Of a stretch of 64,000 nt of DNA, positions 16,686 to 25,261 are shown piece by piece. The translations under genes and the position numbers were made by a program. The notes under the pieces were generated by a model that did no database searches, was not told where the DNA came from, and saw only the letters and a list, made by a program, of their open reading frames with translations. Origin of the DNA: Candidatus Saccharibacteria bacterium (GTDB lineage Bacteria; Patescibacteriota; Saccharimonadia; Saccharimonadales; Saccharimonadaceae); NCBI GenBank assembly GCA_016432585.1, contig CP066696.1:762113-826112 (forward strand), written 5' to 3'. Every line of letters begins with the position of its first letter. The stretch's first letter is position 1.

Positions 16686-17441
16686 CTAAAGAGTAGTAAG
16701 TATTTCGACGCCTGTTTCAGTCACCAAAACAGTATGCTCAAAATGCGCAGCCATACTGCCATCTTGCGTGCGAATCGTCCAACCATCACGATCGGTTTTT
16801 ATACGTTCACGGCCAAGTGTTGCCATCGGCTCAATCGCAATCGTATCACCAGGCTTCAAAAGCACCCCAGTACCCTTGCGCCCATAATTCGGGACTTCCG
16901 GTGGCATATGCATCTCTAGGCCAACGCCGTGCCCAACAAGCTCGCGTATAATTCCTAATTTGCCATCGCTTAAAACCTTTTCGATTGCAGCAGCTATATC
17001 GCCCGTATAAACCGGACCTTTTATGGCATCGATTCCCGCATATAAACTGCGCTCGGTTGTATTTAAAAGATGTTTCTTTATTCCCTTTGGCTCCTCGTCG
17101 ACAATCATCGTAAAGGCGGCATCCGTCTTCATATCTTTGTAGGTAATCACCAAATCAAAGCTCACAATATCGCCTTTTTCAAGAACATATTCGGTAGGAA
17201 TACCGTGCACGATTTCATCGTTCGTGCTAATACAAATAACATTCGGAAAGTTAACTTCCGACGTCTTGTACGTAGCAATCGCGCCCAGCCGAATAATTTC
17301 TTTTTCCACCCATGCGTCAAGTTCCAGTTCGCTTACGCCAGCGTGAACTTGCTTTTTTAGGCCGTCATAAATCGTCGCAAGAATCTTGCCACCTTCGCGC
17401 ATAGCCTGAATTTGCGCATCTGTTTTTACGCCAGATTGCAT
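16686..17441 (-). CDS. map: Methionine aminopeptidase, type I
   Basis: 251 aa, removes the initiator Met after deformylation. Metal ligands are recognisable in the usual places: D in VSFDLVITYKDMKTDAAFT, H in ELVGHGVGLEMHMPPEVPN, E in TIAIEPMATLG, and E in GSMAAHFEHTVLVTETG. The His of the substrate site is in DEIVHGIPTE. It overlaps the adenylate kinase gene by 16 nt and belongs to the rpsU-yqeY-adk-map operon. Confidence 0.95.
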   Translation of the reverse strand: MQSGVKTDAQIQAMREGGKILATIYDGLKKQVHAGVSELELDAWVEKEIIRLGAIATYKTSEVNFPNVICISTNDEIVHGIPTEYVLEKGDIVSFDLVITYKDMKTDAAFTMIVDEEPKGIKKHLLNTTERSLYAGIDAIKGPVYTGDIAAAIEKVLSDGKLGIIRELVGHGVGLEMHMPPEVPNYGRKGTGVLLKPGDTIAIEPMATLGRERIKTDRDGWTIRTQDGSMAAHFEHTVLVTETGVEILTTL

Positions 17442-17977
17442 GCCACTAGCTCATCCATAATTCGGTCATGAACCTGCCCTACGCTCCCCGTTCCATCGAT
17501 ATGAACAATGTTCACACCCTGCTCGGTAAAGTATGTCAGAATTGGATACATTTCCGTTCGATAAATCTTAAGTCGCTCATCAACCGCTTCCGGTGTGTCG
17601 TCAACACGTCCACGAACCTCAAGTCGCTTCAAAAGCTCACTTCGTGGAACTTCGAGCACGATCACAAGATCAATACCACGCTCGTGCTGCGGCTCTGCCT
17701 CAACAAGCCATTTCGCCTGCGAAAGCTGACGCGGAAACCCGTCAAGAATAACGCGTTCGATATTCTTCTCACGCGCCCTATCAAGCGCTTCACCCATAAG
17801 TTTACAGACCGTCTCTGGCGTTACTAGCTTGCCCGTTTGCATCTCTTTAATAAGTTCGATATCGTGCGTATCACGAAGTAACTGGCCAGAGCTTAGCCAG
17901 CGCCACCCTTGTCTCGCGGCCAACATTTGTCCCTGCACACTTTTTCCAGCACCCGCTGGGCCAAAGAAAACAATCAT
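17426..17977 (-). CDS. adk: Adenylate kinase
   Basis: 183 aa, short form without the zinc LID insert. The P-loop is FFGPAGAGKSVQGQ, the AMP site SSGQLLRDT, the conserved DGFPRQLSQAKWL, and the LID Arg segment GRVDDTPEAVDERLKIY. Residues after the P-loop (SVQGQ instead of TTQA) vary from the usual text. It interconverts AMP, ATP and ADP. It overlaps map by 16 nt and follows yqeY by 18 nt. Confidence 0.92.
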   Translation of the reverse strand: MIVFFGPAGAGKSVQGQMLAARQGWRWLSSGQLLRDTHDIELIKEMQTGKLVTPETVCKLMGEALDRAREKNIERVILDGFPRQLSQAKWLVEAEPQHERGIDLVIVLEVPRSELLKRLEVRGRVDDTPEAVDERLKIYRTEMYPILTYFTEQGVNIVHIDGTGSVGQVHDRIMDELVACNLA

Positions 17978-17995
17978 CTTCGCTCCTTTTTTGTC

Positions 17996-18445
17996 TTAGT
18001 TCAACGCTTCTTTAACTAATTTCGCAATCATTGCGCCATCGGCCGTGTTGCCGACCTCTTTTTTAACGGCACCAATTACCTGGCCCATCATTTTTGCATC
18101 AGCACCGAGTTCTGCAACTTTAGCGTCGACGACAGTTTTTAGCTCAGCCTCATTCAGTTGTTTCGGCATGTAACGGCTCATGATATCAGCTTGGCGTCGC
18201 TCTTCATCTGCAGAATCTTCGCGCATATTCTGATCATACAAAGCAGCCGCTTCGTTTCGTTTTTTAATCTCTTTTGCAATAACCTGCTCGATACCGGCGT
18301 CATCTAGGCCGTCTTCTCGCTTGCCTTCTGCAACTTCTACGTTCAAAATAGCAGCCTTAAGGCCACGAAGCGTTTCGCTCTCAAAACGATCGCCGCCCAA
18401 AAGAGCGGCTTTCAAATCGTCTTGAATGCGCTGTTTAAGCGCCAT
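17996..18445 (-). CDS. GatB/YqeY domain protein
   Basis: 149 aa. The whole protein is the YqeY domain: LKQRIQDDLKAALLGGDRFESETLRGLKAAILN near the start and YMPKQLNEAELKTVVD..V.ELGA...MGQVIGAVKKE at the end. Family members are often next to rpsU, as here (3-nt gap). The domain is the tail of GatB amidotransferase and is thought to bind tRNA; the role of the stand-alone form is not settled. Confidence 0.9.
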   Translation of the reverse strand: MALKQRIQDDLKAALLGGDRFESETLRGLKAAILNVEVAEGKREDGLDDAGIEQVIAKEIKKRNEAAALYDQNMREDSADEERRQADIMSRYMPKQLNEAELKTVVDAKVAELGADAKMMGQVIGAVKKEVGNTADGAMIAKLVKEALN

Positions 18446-18448
18446 AGA

Positions 18449-18664
18449 TTAGCGGATCCCCAAACGGGCTTTAGCTAATTTGTCAGCTTTGCGTTCCTTG
18501 CGAATAATCGCTTTTGCACGGCGTTCAGTCTTGCTCAAATCTTTCGAAAATCGCATAGCTGCCTTTGCATTAGCTAAAACGCCGCTCTGCAAAACTTTGC
18601 GGTTGAAACGACGAATAATGTTTTCGTTCGCTTCGCGTTCGTCTTTACGTGTTACTTGTACCAT
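18449..18664 (-). CDS. rpsU: 30S ribosomal protein S21
   Basis: 71 aa, highly basic. The ANENIIRRFNRKVLQSGVLANAK block is the bS21 core, and the tail is Lys/Arg-rich. S21 sits near the anti-Shine-Dalgarno of 16S and helps initiation. It is the first gene of the rpsU-yqeY-adk-map operon. A full promoter (TTGCAC-17-TACAAT) ends only 8 nt before the ATG, so the mRNA is most likely leaderless. Confidence 0.9.
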   Translation of the reverse strand: MVQVTRKDEREANENIIRRFNRKVLQSGVLANAKAAMRFSKDLSKTERRAKAIIRKERKADKLAKARLGIR

Positions 18665-18672
18665 ATGGATGT

Positions 18673-18701
18673 ATTGTAACAGAGAAACACTTTCGGTGCA
18701 A
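18673..18701 (-). promoter_or_regulatory. Promoter of rpsU operon, leaderless spacing
   Basis: Minus strand TTGCAC (18696-18701), 17-nt spacer, TACAAT (18673-18678), then 8 nt to the ATG. Both hexamers are good, so this is the clearest leaderless case in the window. Confidence 0.75.
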
Positions 18702-18707
18702 TACCAG

Positions 18708-20339
18708 TTAGTCTGACGTCTCCAGGTGCAACAATCTCCCCTCGACTGTTCGGCGACCCATCCACTCGTTAACCGTCGGCTGATACCAAATCGTTACATA
18801 TTCGCCCGGCTCTACAAAAAAATGCTGCGGAGCGCTAAAAGCAAGAAACTGCATTGTCTTGTTGCGTGCATCGCACAACTCTAACTTTACATGTTGCGCA
18901 TCCGATCCCATTCGCCGCACATTGCGCACCGCCAACCCCACGCTCTTAAAAATCGGCTCTGGATTGCCATTGCCAAACGGCTCCATCGCTTCGAGATCTT
19001 TTAACAGCACCTCATCAACAAGATCTAGCCCCTCAACCACAATGTCTTCCCTAGGAAGCAGAAGCTGCGCCTGGTTAAACAGATTTTGAGAACGATAAAA
19101 CTCATTCACGCGCCTGCGAAACGCATCGATGTTTTCGGTAGGAAGCGTCACGCCCGCGGCCAATTTATGGCCGCCGCCTTTTGTAATTATGTCATCCGCC
19201 GCCCGAATAGCATCGGCAGCGCTAAAATCACCATAGCTCCTTGCCGACCCCTTACTCTCGGCACCCATCTCTTGCAAAACATAGGCGGGCTTCTTGTACT
19301 TCTCTAACAGCTTCGCTGCGACGATTCCTATAATTCCATGATTCCAATCCGGATGGCTTACAACCAACACCGAATCATTCTTGTATTGTTCCGCCTGTTC
19401 TATCGCCGCCTTAAAAATCTTATCCTGATCGGCACGACGAGCAAGATTTAGCGTATCTAACTGCTGAGCTTTTTCAAGCGCAATCATCTCATCTCTTGCG
19501 CGCAGCATATCCAAGGCATGTTTTGCTGTCTCCAGTCGCCCGGCGGCATTCATGCGTGGCCCCAAACCAAAGCCCAAGCTCCTCGCGTTCACCTTCTCGG
19601 GCTCAACGCTCGCTACCGCCATAAGTGCCCTCAAACCCGGGCGCTTTGTCTTTGCCAACACCTTCAACCCCCAATAAACGTTCGCCCGGTTTTCGTCCAC
19701 AAGGGTCACGACGTCGCATACCGTCCCCAGCGCCACGAGATCTAACAGCCATTTCTCCTGGCCTATCGGCAGACCATCCAGCCTGGTTTGCAGCGCCTGC
19801 ACCAACTTAAAAGCAACACCAACGCCTGCTAGATCAATAAAGGGATACTGATGATCTGGGCGCTTAGGGTTAATCACCGCAACCGCCGGAGGCTGCACGG
19901 GCGCCACATTGTGGTGATCAGTCACAATAACATCAACGCCAAGCTCGTTCGCCCGAACAATCTCTTTTTCGCTCAAACTTCCACAGTCCACCGTCACAAT
20001 CAACTGCGCACCAGTCGCAGCAATCTTCTCAACAGCATCAATCGTCAATCCGTAGCCTTCAACAAAGCGGTTCGGTATAAATGCATCGACATTCTTAAAT
20101 CCAAATCCTTCGAACGCTTCTAAAAGAACGGTCGTCGCCGTCAAACCATCGATATCATAGTCGCCATAGATCATTATGCGATCTTGACGCTCCCGGGCTT
20201 CAACCAATCGTTCTACCGCCGGCAGCATATCGGGTAACAAAAAAGGATCGTGCTTTTTATCGTAATCTGGAGCCAAAAAAACAGCACGCGCATCACCTAC
20301 GATACCTCGTGCCGTCAATATATCATCAAGAAGCGACAT
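18708..20339 (-). CDS. recJ: Single-stranded-DNA-specific exonuclease RecJ
   Basis: 543 aa DHH/DHHA1 5'-3' exonuclease. Motifs seen are MIYGDYDIDGLTATTVL (motif I), VTVDCGS, DHHNV (the DHH motif), NPKRPDHQYPF, and the DHHA1 block GSARSYGDFSAADAI with GGGHKLAAG. The C-terminal OB-like domain ends in EGRLLHLETSD. It acts in recombination and mismatch repair. Its ATG overlaps the stop codon of the upstream winged-helix gene (TAATG). Confidence 0.95.
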   Translation of the reverse strand: MSLLDDILTARGIVGDARAVFLAPDYDKKHDPFLLPDMLPAVERLVEARERQDRIMIYGDYDIDGLTATTVLLEAFEGFGFKNVDAFIPNRFVEGYGLTIDAVEKIAATGAQLIVTVDCGSLSEKEIVRANELGVDVIVTDHHNVAPVQPPAVAVINPKRPDHQYPFIDLAGVGVAFKLVQALQTRLDGLPIGQEKWLLDLVALGTVCDVVTLVDENRANVYWGLKVLAKTKRPGLRALMAVASVEPEKVNARSLGFGLGPRMNAAGRLETAKHALDMLRARDEMIALEKAQQLDTLNLARRADQDKIFKAAIEQAEQYKNDSVLVVSHPDWNHGIIGIVAAKLLEKYKKPAYVLQEMGAESKGSARSYGDFSAADAIRAADDIITKGGGHKLAAGVTLPTENIDAFRRRVNEFYRSQNLFNQAQLLLPREDIVVEGLDLVDEVLLKDLEAMEPFGNGNPEPIFKSVGLAVRNVRRMGSDAQHVKLELCDARNKTMQFLAFSAPQHFFVEPGEYVTIWYQPTVNEWMGRRTVEGRLLHLETSD

Positions 20340-20638
20340 TACAAGTCAGCAGATGAGCGTTTTGGGCGACCAGCTTGCTGCTGTGATTTAATAACGATAC
20401 TCTGCAGCTCTTTAAAAATCGGAAACTGTTTGTTTGTCGAGTAAATTTTAGTATTTCCTTGTTTCTCACTTGTCAAAAACCCTACTTTTTCAAGTCGCTT
20501 CAATTCGCGCTGGATATTGCCCGGATCTTCTTTGATAAGTTTTGCGAGGCCACGAACGTGCGTATGAAAATCAGGGTACTTGGCGTACACAACTACAATT
20601 TTCCGGCGCACCCTTGAGGTTATAAAAACGTCTAGCAT
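20339..20638 (-). CDS. Winged-helix (ArsR/MarR-like) transcriptional regulator
   Basis: 99 aa. The N-terminal part is a winged helix: HVRGLAKLIKEDPGNIQRELKRLEKVGFL as turn and recognition helices, then a wing (SEKQGNTKIYSTN). No metal-binding cysteines are present. The C-terminal tail is basic. It is translationally coupled to recJ (TAATG overlap), so it may regulate its own operon. A GGGAAG ribosome binding site precedes the ATG, with a TAGAAT -10 about 50 nt upstream. Confidence 0.75.
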   Translation of the reverse strand: MLDVFITSRVRRKIVVVYAKYPDFHTHVRGLAKLIKEDPGNIQRELKRLEKVGFLTSEKQGNTKIYSTNKQFPIFKELQSIVIKSQQQAGRPKRSSADL

Positions 20639-20717
20639 ATCTTCCCTTGTTTAAAACTCACTGACTCTCTTCGTTGCTTTTTATTCTACACTTTTTATTA
20701 CACAATTTGCAAGTTGT

Positions 20718-21374
20718 TTAACGCCAATTTAGGACTATTTGGTTAATTTTGGCGATCGTCTCCTCGTGGGATGGAATATCATTCTGCTCGTAATAATGAT
20801 TCGTTCCCATAAAGTTTTCCTTCACATCAAGCACGTGCAACTCATCGGCAATAATATGCAGCTTGTCGACAGCCGGAACGGTCGCCACAGGTGTAGCAAC
20901 AACGAGCTTATTAATCCTAATCGGCTTTAAAAAATCCATCGCCACGTCCAGCGAAGCACCATTATCCAACCCATCCGCGACCAAAATGACCGTGTGATCA
21001 CGAAGCATCTCACTATCAATAATTCCCCCATCACCAAGCAAACGGTTTATGCGCTGAAATGCCTCGCGCTTTTGCTCCTCAAGATACCCATGAAACTCCC
21101 CAACATACTCCTCAACTTCACCAGGACTGAACATGCCATTATAGGTAAAACCGCCACTTTGCGACACGCCACCAAAACTAACGCTCTCACCAGGAACTTG
21201 AATATCCTCAATCAGAATCATGGTTAGCACACAGTGCAGTGCCCCTGCAATCTGCTCCCCAACCTGCACCGCCCCATCACTTAGCGCTACGACAACACAG
21301 TTTTCGTAGCGATACTTCTCAACCAGCTGATCCGCAAGGATTTGCCCCGCTTGGGCTCGACTTTCAAAATACAT
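20718..21374 (-). CDS. Phosphoribosyltransferase-like protein
   Basis: 218 aa. The layout is that of COG1926-type predicted phosphoribosyltransferases: FESRAQAGQILADQLVEKY at the N-terminus, and the PRPP-site-like VILVADGLDNGASLDVAMDFL at about residue 130, where the usual DDGxATG is altered to ADGLDNGAS. The substrate is unknown, and the altered loop leaves catalysis uncertain. It is divergent from priA. A TGC-TAAACT extended -10 lies 6 nt before the ATG. Confidence 0.75.
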   Translation of the reverse strand: MYFESRAQAGQILADQLVEKYRYENCVVVALSDGAVQVGEQIAGALHCVLTMILIEDIQVPGESVSFGGVSQSGGFTYNGMFSPGEVEEYVGEFHGYLEEQKREAFQRINRLLGDGGIIDSEMLRDHTVILVADGLDNGASLDVAMDFLKPIRINKLVVATPVATVPAVDKLHIIADELHVLDVKENFMGTNHYYEQNDIPSHEETIAKINQIVLNWR

Positions 21375-21380
21375 ACGCTT

Positions 21381-21396
21381 AGTTTAGCAGTATACT
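21381..21396. promoter_or_regulatory. Divergent -10 boxes of the PRTase-like gene and priA
   Basis: TAAACT on the minus strand (21381-21386) is 6 nt from the PRTase-like ATG. TATACT on the plus strand (21391-21396) is 7 nt from the priA ATG. Only 29 nt separate the two start codons, so both mRNAs are probably leaderless. Confidence 0.5.
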
Positions 21397-21403
21397 GGTA
21401 ACT

Positions 21404-23344
21404 ATGCACTACTACGAGGTGGCGCCAAATCAGATTATTCGTGCAGGAAGCACGTTTTTTACCTATGCTTCCGAATCGCCACTTTCTATCGGCCAACTCG
21501 TCAATATAGAGGTGGGCAAAAAGCAGCTAGTTGGACTTGTTCTTCGCAAAGTCAGCAAGCCCTCATACGAAACAAAGCTTGTGTCGCAAACAGTCGAGGA
21601 AACACCTCTTCCTCTCCCATTGCTTACGTTGTCACAGTGGCTCAGCACCTACTATGACACCCACCTAGCCACAGTACTTCAAACCATACTTCCCCGCGGC
21701 ATGCAAAAAACAAGACGTGCGCAAACCGTCGCGTCACATGAGCCATCACGAGATCGAACAAAAAATGTATTCACCGCCGAACAGATGTCGGCACTTGATA
21801 CGATCGAGGGAATGTCACCCGGCTCCGCGCTTCTTCATGGTGTCACCGGCTCAGGTAAAACTGCTGTGTACATAGAGCTTGCAAGACGATCTCTCGAGCG
21901 AGGTCAATCGGTCATTGTGCTCGTTCCCGAAATCGCACTCACCTCGCAGGTCGTCGATGAGTTCTCTCACCATTTCCCGAATATTATCCTAGCCCACTCT
22001 CGGCAAACCGAAGCCCAGCGTCATATTTCCTGGAAGCAAGCTCTCGACAGCACTACCCCAACTGTTGTTATCGGGGCTCGATCAGCTCTCTTCCTACCAC
22101 TGTCGAATATCGGACTTATCGTTATAGACGAAGCCCACGAGCCAAGCTTCAAACAAGAACAGGCCCCGCGCTACTCTGCACTACGGGCCGCAAGTGTTCT
22201 CGCTTCGGCACACGCTGCCAAGCTAGTACTTGGAACCGCAACTCCATCTGTGGCCGACTATCACCTGGCACAGCAATCCGGCCGACCAATCATTCGCATG
22301 GCTTCGCGAGCTCAAAAGAATGCCGTCAGCCCGTCAGTTAGCCTCATAGATATGACTAAGCGAGAGAACTTCAAGAAACATCGCTTCCTATCGAATAAAT
22401 TATTAGTTCAACTCGAAGAGACTTTCACTCAAGGCAAACAAGCCCTTATTTTCCATAACAGACGAGGAAGCGCCTCGACAACCCTATGCGAAAACTGTGG
22501 TTGGTCGGCAACCTGTCCACGTTGCTTTACTCCTCTCACCCTCCACACTGACACTCATTCACTTCGTTGTCATATTTGCGGCCTTACCGATAGGGTACCG
22601 ACAAGTTGCCCCGACTGCCACTCTGCCGATATTATTCACAAGGGCATCGGAACAAAGCTCATAGAATCCGAGCTTCGCAAGCTGTTTCCCAATATCACCG
22701 TTGCACGCTTCGACGGCGACAGCGAAACCGGAGATTCCGTCGAGCAACGCTACAAAGAACTCTACGATGGCTCGATCGACCTTATCATAGGAACGCAGGT
22801 TATCGCAAAAGGCCTCGACCTCCCAAATCTTCGTACCGTTGGAGTTGTTCAGGCTGACGCCGGACTCAGCCTACCCGATTACAGCTCCAGCGAACGTGCA
22901 TTCCAACTACTCGCACAGGTAATCGGGCGGGTCGGTCGGTCGCACCACCCAACAAATGTCATTGTGCAAAGTTATCAGCCTTCCCACCCCGCAGTCGTTT
23001 ATGGCCTTAAGCAAGATTACGACAGTTTCTATACCGAAGCGCTTGCTTTGCGTCAAAAAGGGCGCTTCCCGCCTTTCGTTCACCTTCTTAAGCTCACCTG
23101 CATTTATAAAACCGAAACAGCCGCGATTAAAAATGCCAAAAAACTTGCCGATGAGCTCCGGTTAAAAGTATCGAAGGATGTTCAGATCCTCGGCCCAACA
23201 CCTGCATTCTACGAACGTCAACACGACACCTATCGTTGGCAGCTCACGTTAAAATCCCCTACCCGTGCAGCACTTATCGACGCCTTAAAACATGTTCCTT
23301 CGACACATTGGCAGACCGAACTCGATCCCATTAGTCTGCTATAA
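21404..23344 (+). CDS. priA: Primosomal protein N' (PriA helicase)
   Basis: 646 aa superfamily 2 helicase restarting stalled forks. The N-terminal 3'-DNA-binding domain opens MHYYEVAPNQIIRAG. The Walker A is LLHGVTGSGKTAVYIEL, Walker B VIDEAHEPSFKQE, and GTATPS follows. The zinc region holds CENCGW..CPRCFTPL, CHICG and CPDC, and the helicase C block contains GTQVIAKGLDLPNLRTVGV and QVIGRVGRS. Length is slightly shorter than the E. coli protein. Confidence 0.96.
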   Translation: MHYYEVAPNQIIRAGSTFFTYASESPLSIGQLVNIEVGKKQLVGLVLRKVSKPSYETKLVSQTVEETPLPLPLLTLSQWLSTYYDTHLATVLQTILPRGMQKTRRAQTVASHEPSRDRTKNVFTAEQMSALDTIEGMSPGSALLHGVTGSGKTAVYIELARRSLERGQSVIVLVPEIALTSQVVDEFSHHFPNIILAHSRQTEAQRHISWKQALDSTTPTVVIGARSALFLPLSNIGLIVIDEAHEPSFKQEQAPRYSALRAASVLASAHAAKLVLGTATPSVADYHLAQQSGRPIIRMASRAQKNAVSPSVSLIDMTKRENFKKHRFLSNKLLVQLEETFTQGKQALIFHNRRGSASTTLCENCGWSATCPRCFTPLTLHTDTHSLRCHICGLTDRVPTSCPDCHSADIIHKGIGTKLIESELRKLFPNITVARFDGDSETGDSVEQRYKELYDGSIDLIIGTQVIAKGLDLPNLRTVGVVQADAGLSLPDYSSSERAFQLLAQVIGRVGRSHHPTNVIVQSYQPSHPAVVYGLKQDYDSFYTEALALRQKGRFPPFVHLLKLTCIYKTETAAIKNAKKLADELRLKVSKDVQILGPTPAFYERQHDTYRWQLTLKSPTRAALIDALKHVPSTHWQTELDPISLL

Positions 23345-23363
23345 AAAGCTGCCGTCTATCTGT

Positions 23364-23369
23364 TATAAT
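23364..23369 (+). promoter_or_regulatory. -10 box of def, leaderless spacing
   Basis: TATAAT in the 33-nt gap after priA, with 8 nt to the def ATG at 23378. Confidence 0.55.
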
Positions 23370-23377
23370 AGGTCGTA

Positions 23378-23953
23378 ATGAAAAAAGAAAACATCATCAC
23401 CCTGCCAAATCCGCATTTGCGTGAGAAATCTGCAAAAGTCCATGTTATTACCGACGACACAATCAAACTAATCGACGATATGACAAGCGCCTCCCTTGAC
23501 TGGGAAGACTCTCGCCCGCACGAAATTAGCGCCGCTCTCGCAGCAGTTCAAGTCGATCGGCTAGAGCGAGTTGTCATTGTCCGAAGCGACTTCGACGACA
23601 AGGCAACGCGTGATTTCACCGCCCTTCTTAACCCCGAAATCGTTAAATACGAAGGCGAAATCATCAACGACTACGAAGGATGCCTCAGTGTCAGCAAAAT
23701 CTACGGCATGGTTCCCCGCTACTCTAAAATCCGCGTCAAAGCGCTCGATTTAGAAGGAAACGAGGTCCGCTTTAAAGCCGAAGGCTTCCTCGCTCGCGTT
23801 ATTCAGCACGAAATCGACCACACGAACGGCATTGTATTCATTGATCACATTCAAGACCAGCATGAAAGCTTTTATACCCTCGACGAGAAAGGCGAGCTAC
23901 AACCACTCGACTATGACGAACACATCAAAGACAATCGTATTCTTTGGAACTGA
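23378..23953 (+). CDS. def: Peptide deformylase
   Basis: 191 aa, removes the N-formyl group from new proteins. Motif II EGCLSV (metal Cys) and motif III QHEIDHTNG (HExxH) are intact. Motif I is degenerate: the usual GxGxAAxQ reads SAALAAVQ, keeping the AA and the catalytic Gln but losing both glycines. Activity is still likely because the ligands and Gln are present. fmt begins inside its 3' end (41-nt overlap), so the two are coupled. Confidence 0.9.
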   Translation: MKKENIITLPNPHLREKSAKVHVITDDTIKLIDDMTSASLDWEDSRPHEISAALAAVQVDRLERVVIVRSDFDDKATRDFTALLNPEIVKYEGEIINDYEGCLSVSKIYGMVPRYSKIRVKALDLEGNEVRFKAEGFLARVIQHEIDHTNGIVFIDHIQDQHESFYTLDEKGELQPLDYDEHIKDNRILWN

Positions 23954-24800
23954 GGAATTTAGCCTCACCGCCCTCCGCGGTCTTATAGAAGCCGACTATT
24001 CTATTGCGGCTGTCATTACAAAACCCGACAGCAAAAAAGGACGCGGACAGAAATTGGTGCCACCAAGCGTGAAAGTGCTCGCAACGCAGCATAATATTCC
24101 CGTTTGGCAGCCTGCAAAACTTGCATCAATCAACGACGATATTCGCGCGCTTGGTGATGTTTGTGGTGTTCTCGTCAGCTATGGCAAGATCATCCCACAA
24201 AGCACAATCGATCTTTTTCACCCCGGCATCATCAACGTCCACCCTTCACTTCTGCCAAAATATCGCGGTCCATCACCCATCGAAACTGCAATAAAAAACG
24301 GTGATTCTATCACCGGGGTCTCGATTATGCAGCTTTCCGCACAGATGGACGCCGGCCCAGTTTATAGCAGTAAAGAGTACAAACTTACAGGGTCCGAAAA
24401 CAGCCTCGAACTTTATCATGCTCTTGCCGATTTTGGAACCGATCTCCTTCTCGAAACCCTCCCGCGCATACTCGATGGAACTCTTACGCCATCGACCCAA
24501 AACGAGCAAGACGCCACCTATTGTTCAATGCTTACTAAAGACGACTCTCTTCTTAACTTGGCCAGCCTCACCGCAACCGAGGCAGAGCGAACAATCCGCG
24601 CTCATATAAGCTTTCCCAAAAGCAAACTTACGCTCAACGGTCATACGTTTATCGTTACCAAAGCACATATTTCCGCTAGCCAAAAAACACCGCTCGACTT
24701 TGTATGCCGAGACGGTGCCTTTCTATCTGTCGATGAGCTTATCGCTCCGAGTGGCCGCCGTATGGATGGCGACGCCTTTCTTCGCGGTTACGCTTCTTGA
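23913..24800 (+). CDS. fmt: Methionyl-tRNA formyltransferase
   Basis: About 295 aa. Transfers formyl from 10-formyl-THF to Met-tRNAi. It opens TIVFFGTEEFSLTAL and keeps the catalytic block INVHPSLLPKYRGPSPIETAI, with N, H and the downstream D in MDAGPVYS. The C-terminal domain is short. A frame opens at 23832, but the homology starts at the ATG at 23913, which overlaps def by 41 nt in another frame. It overlaps the convergent DUF5663 gene by 13 nt. Confidence 0.94.
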   Translation: MTNTSKTIVFFGTEEFSLTALRGLIEADYSIAAVITKPDSKKGRGQKLVPPSVKVLATQHNIPVWQPAKLASINDDIRALGDVCGVLVSYGKIIPQSTIDLFHPGIINVHPSLLPKYRGPSPIETAIKNGDSITGVSIMQLSAQMDAGPVYSSKEYKLTGSENSLELYHALADFGTDLLLETLPRILDGTLTPSTQNEQDATYCSMLTKDDSLLNLASLTATEAERTIRAHISFPKSKLTLNGHTFIVTKAHISASQKTPLDFVCRDGAFLSVDELIAPSGRRMDGDAFLRGYAS

Positions 24801-25216
24801 CCGCCAACGATTGCGTCTTTGTTTGCAAGAATTTCCTTCTTAAGTTCTTCAAGAACTTTTGCAACAACATCGCGGTAGTTCGGACGGTTCATGCCGAGCC
24901 ATTTTAGCGAAGCGTATTCTGCTAGCAATGTAAGCTCGTCTGCCCCATCGGGCGCATTGTCTTTCAACTGCTTGTAGGCTTCATCGTTTAGGTAGTCAGG
25001 AGTGTTAGCCTGAACCCAACCGCGAACTTTATCTTCCTTACGATCAACGAATGATTCAAATTCGCCCAATTGTTCGTCGCTTAGTCCGTCTGATAAGCGG
25101 ACTCCTACGCGAAGCTCAAGTTCGCTGTAGATGTGTGCCAAGAAAGCTTCGCGCTGTTCTTCTGGCATCTGGTCGAGGCCAAGATCTTTTAGAAACTGAT
25201 CATCAAGTTGAAACAT
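24788..25216 (-). CDS. DUF5663 domain protein
   Basis: 142 aa acidic, helical protein. The N-terminus (FLKDLGLDQMPEEQREAFLAHIYSELELRVG) matches the DUF5663 pattern that is common in Candidate Phyla Radiation genomes, and GLSDEQLGEFE follows. Function is unknown. An AGGAGA ribosome binding site precedes the ATG. It ends within the 3' end of the convergent fmt gene. Confidence 0.75.
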   Translation of the reverse strand: MFQLDDQFLKDLGLDQMPEEQREAFLAHIYSELELRVGVRLSDGLSDEQLGEFESFVDRKEDKVRGWVQANTPDYLNDEAYKQLKDNAPDGADELTLLAEYASLKWLGMNRPNYRDVVAKVLEELKKEILANKDAIVGGQEA

Positions 25217-25261
25217 TATCTTCTCCTAATTTCTAACTATGTTTGTTTTTAGTATACCGCA

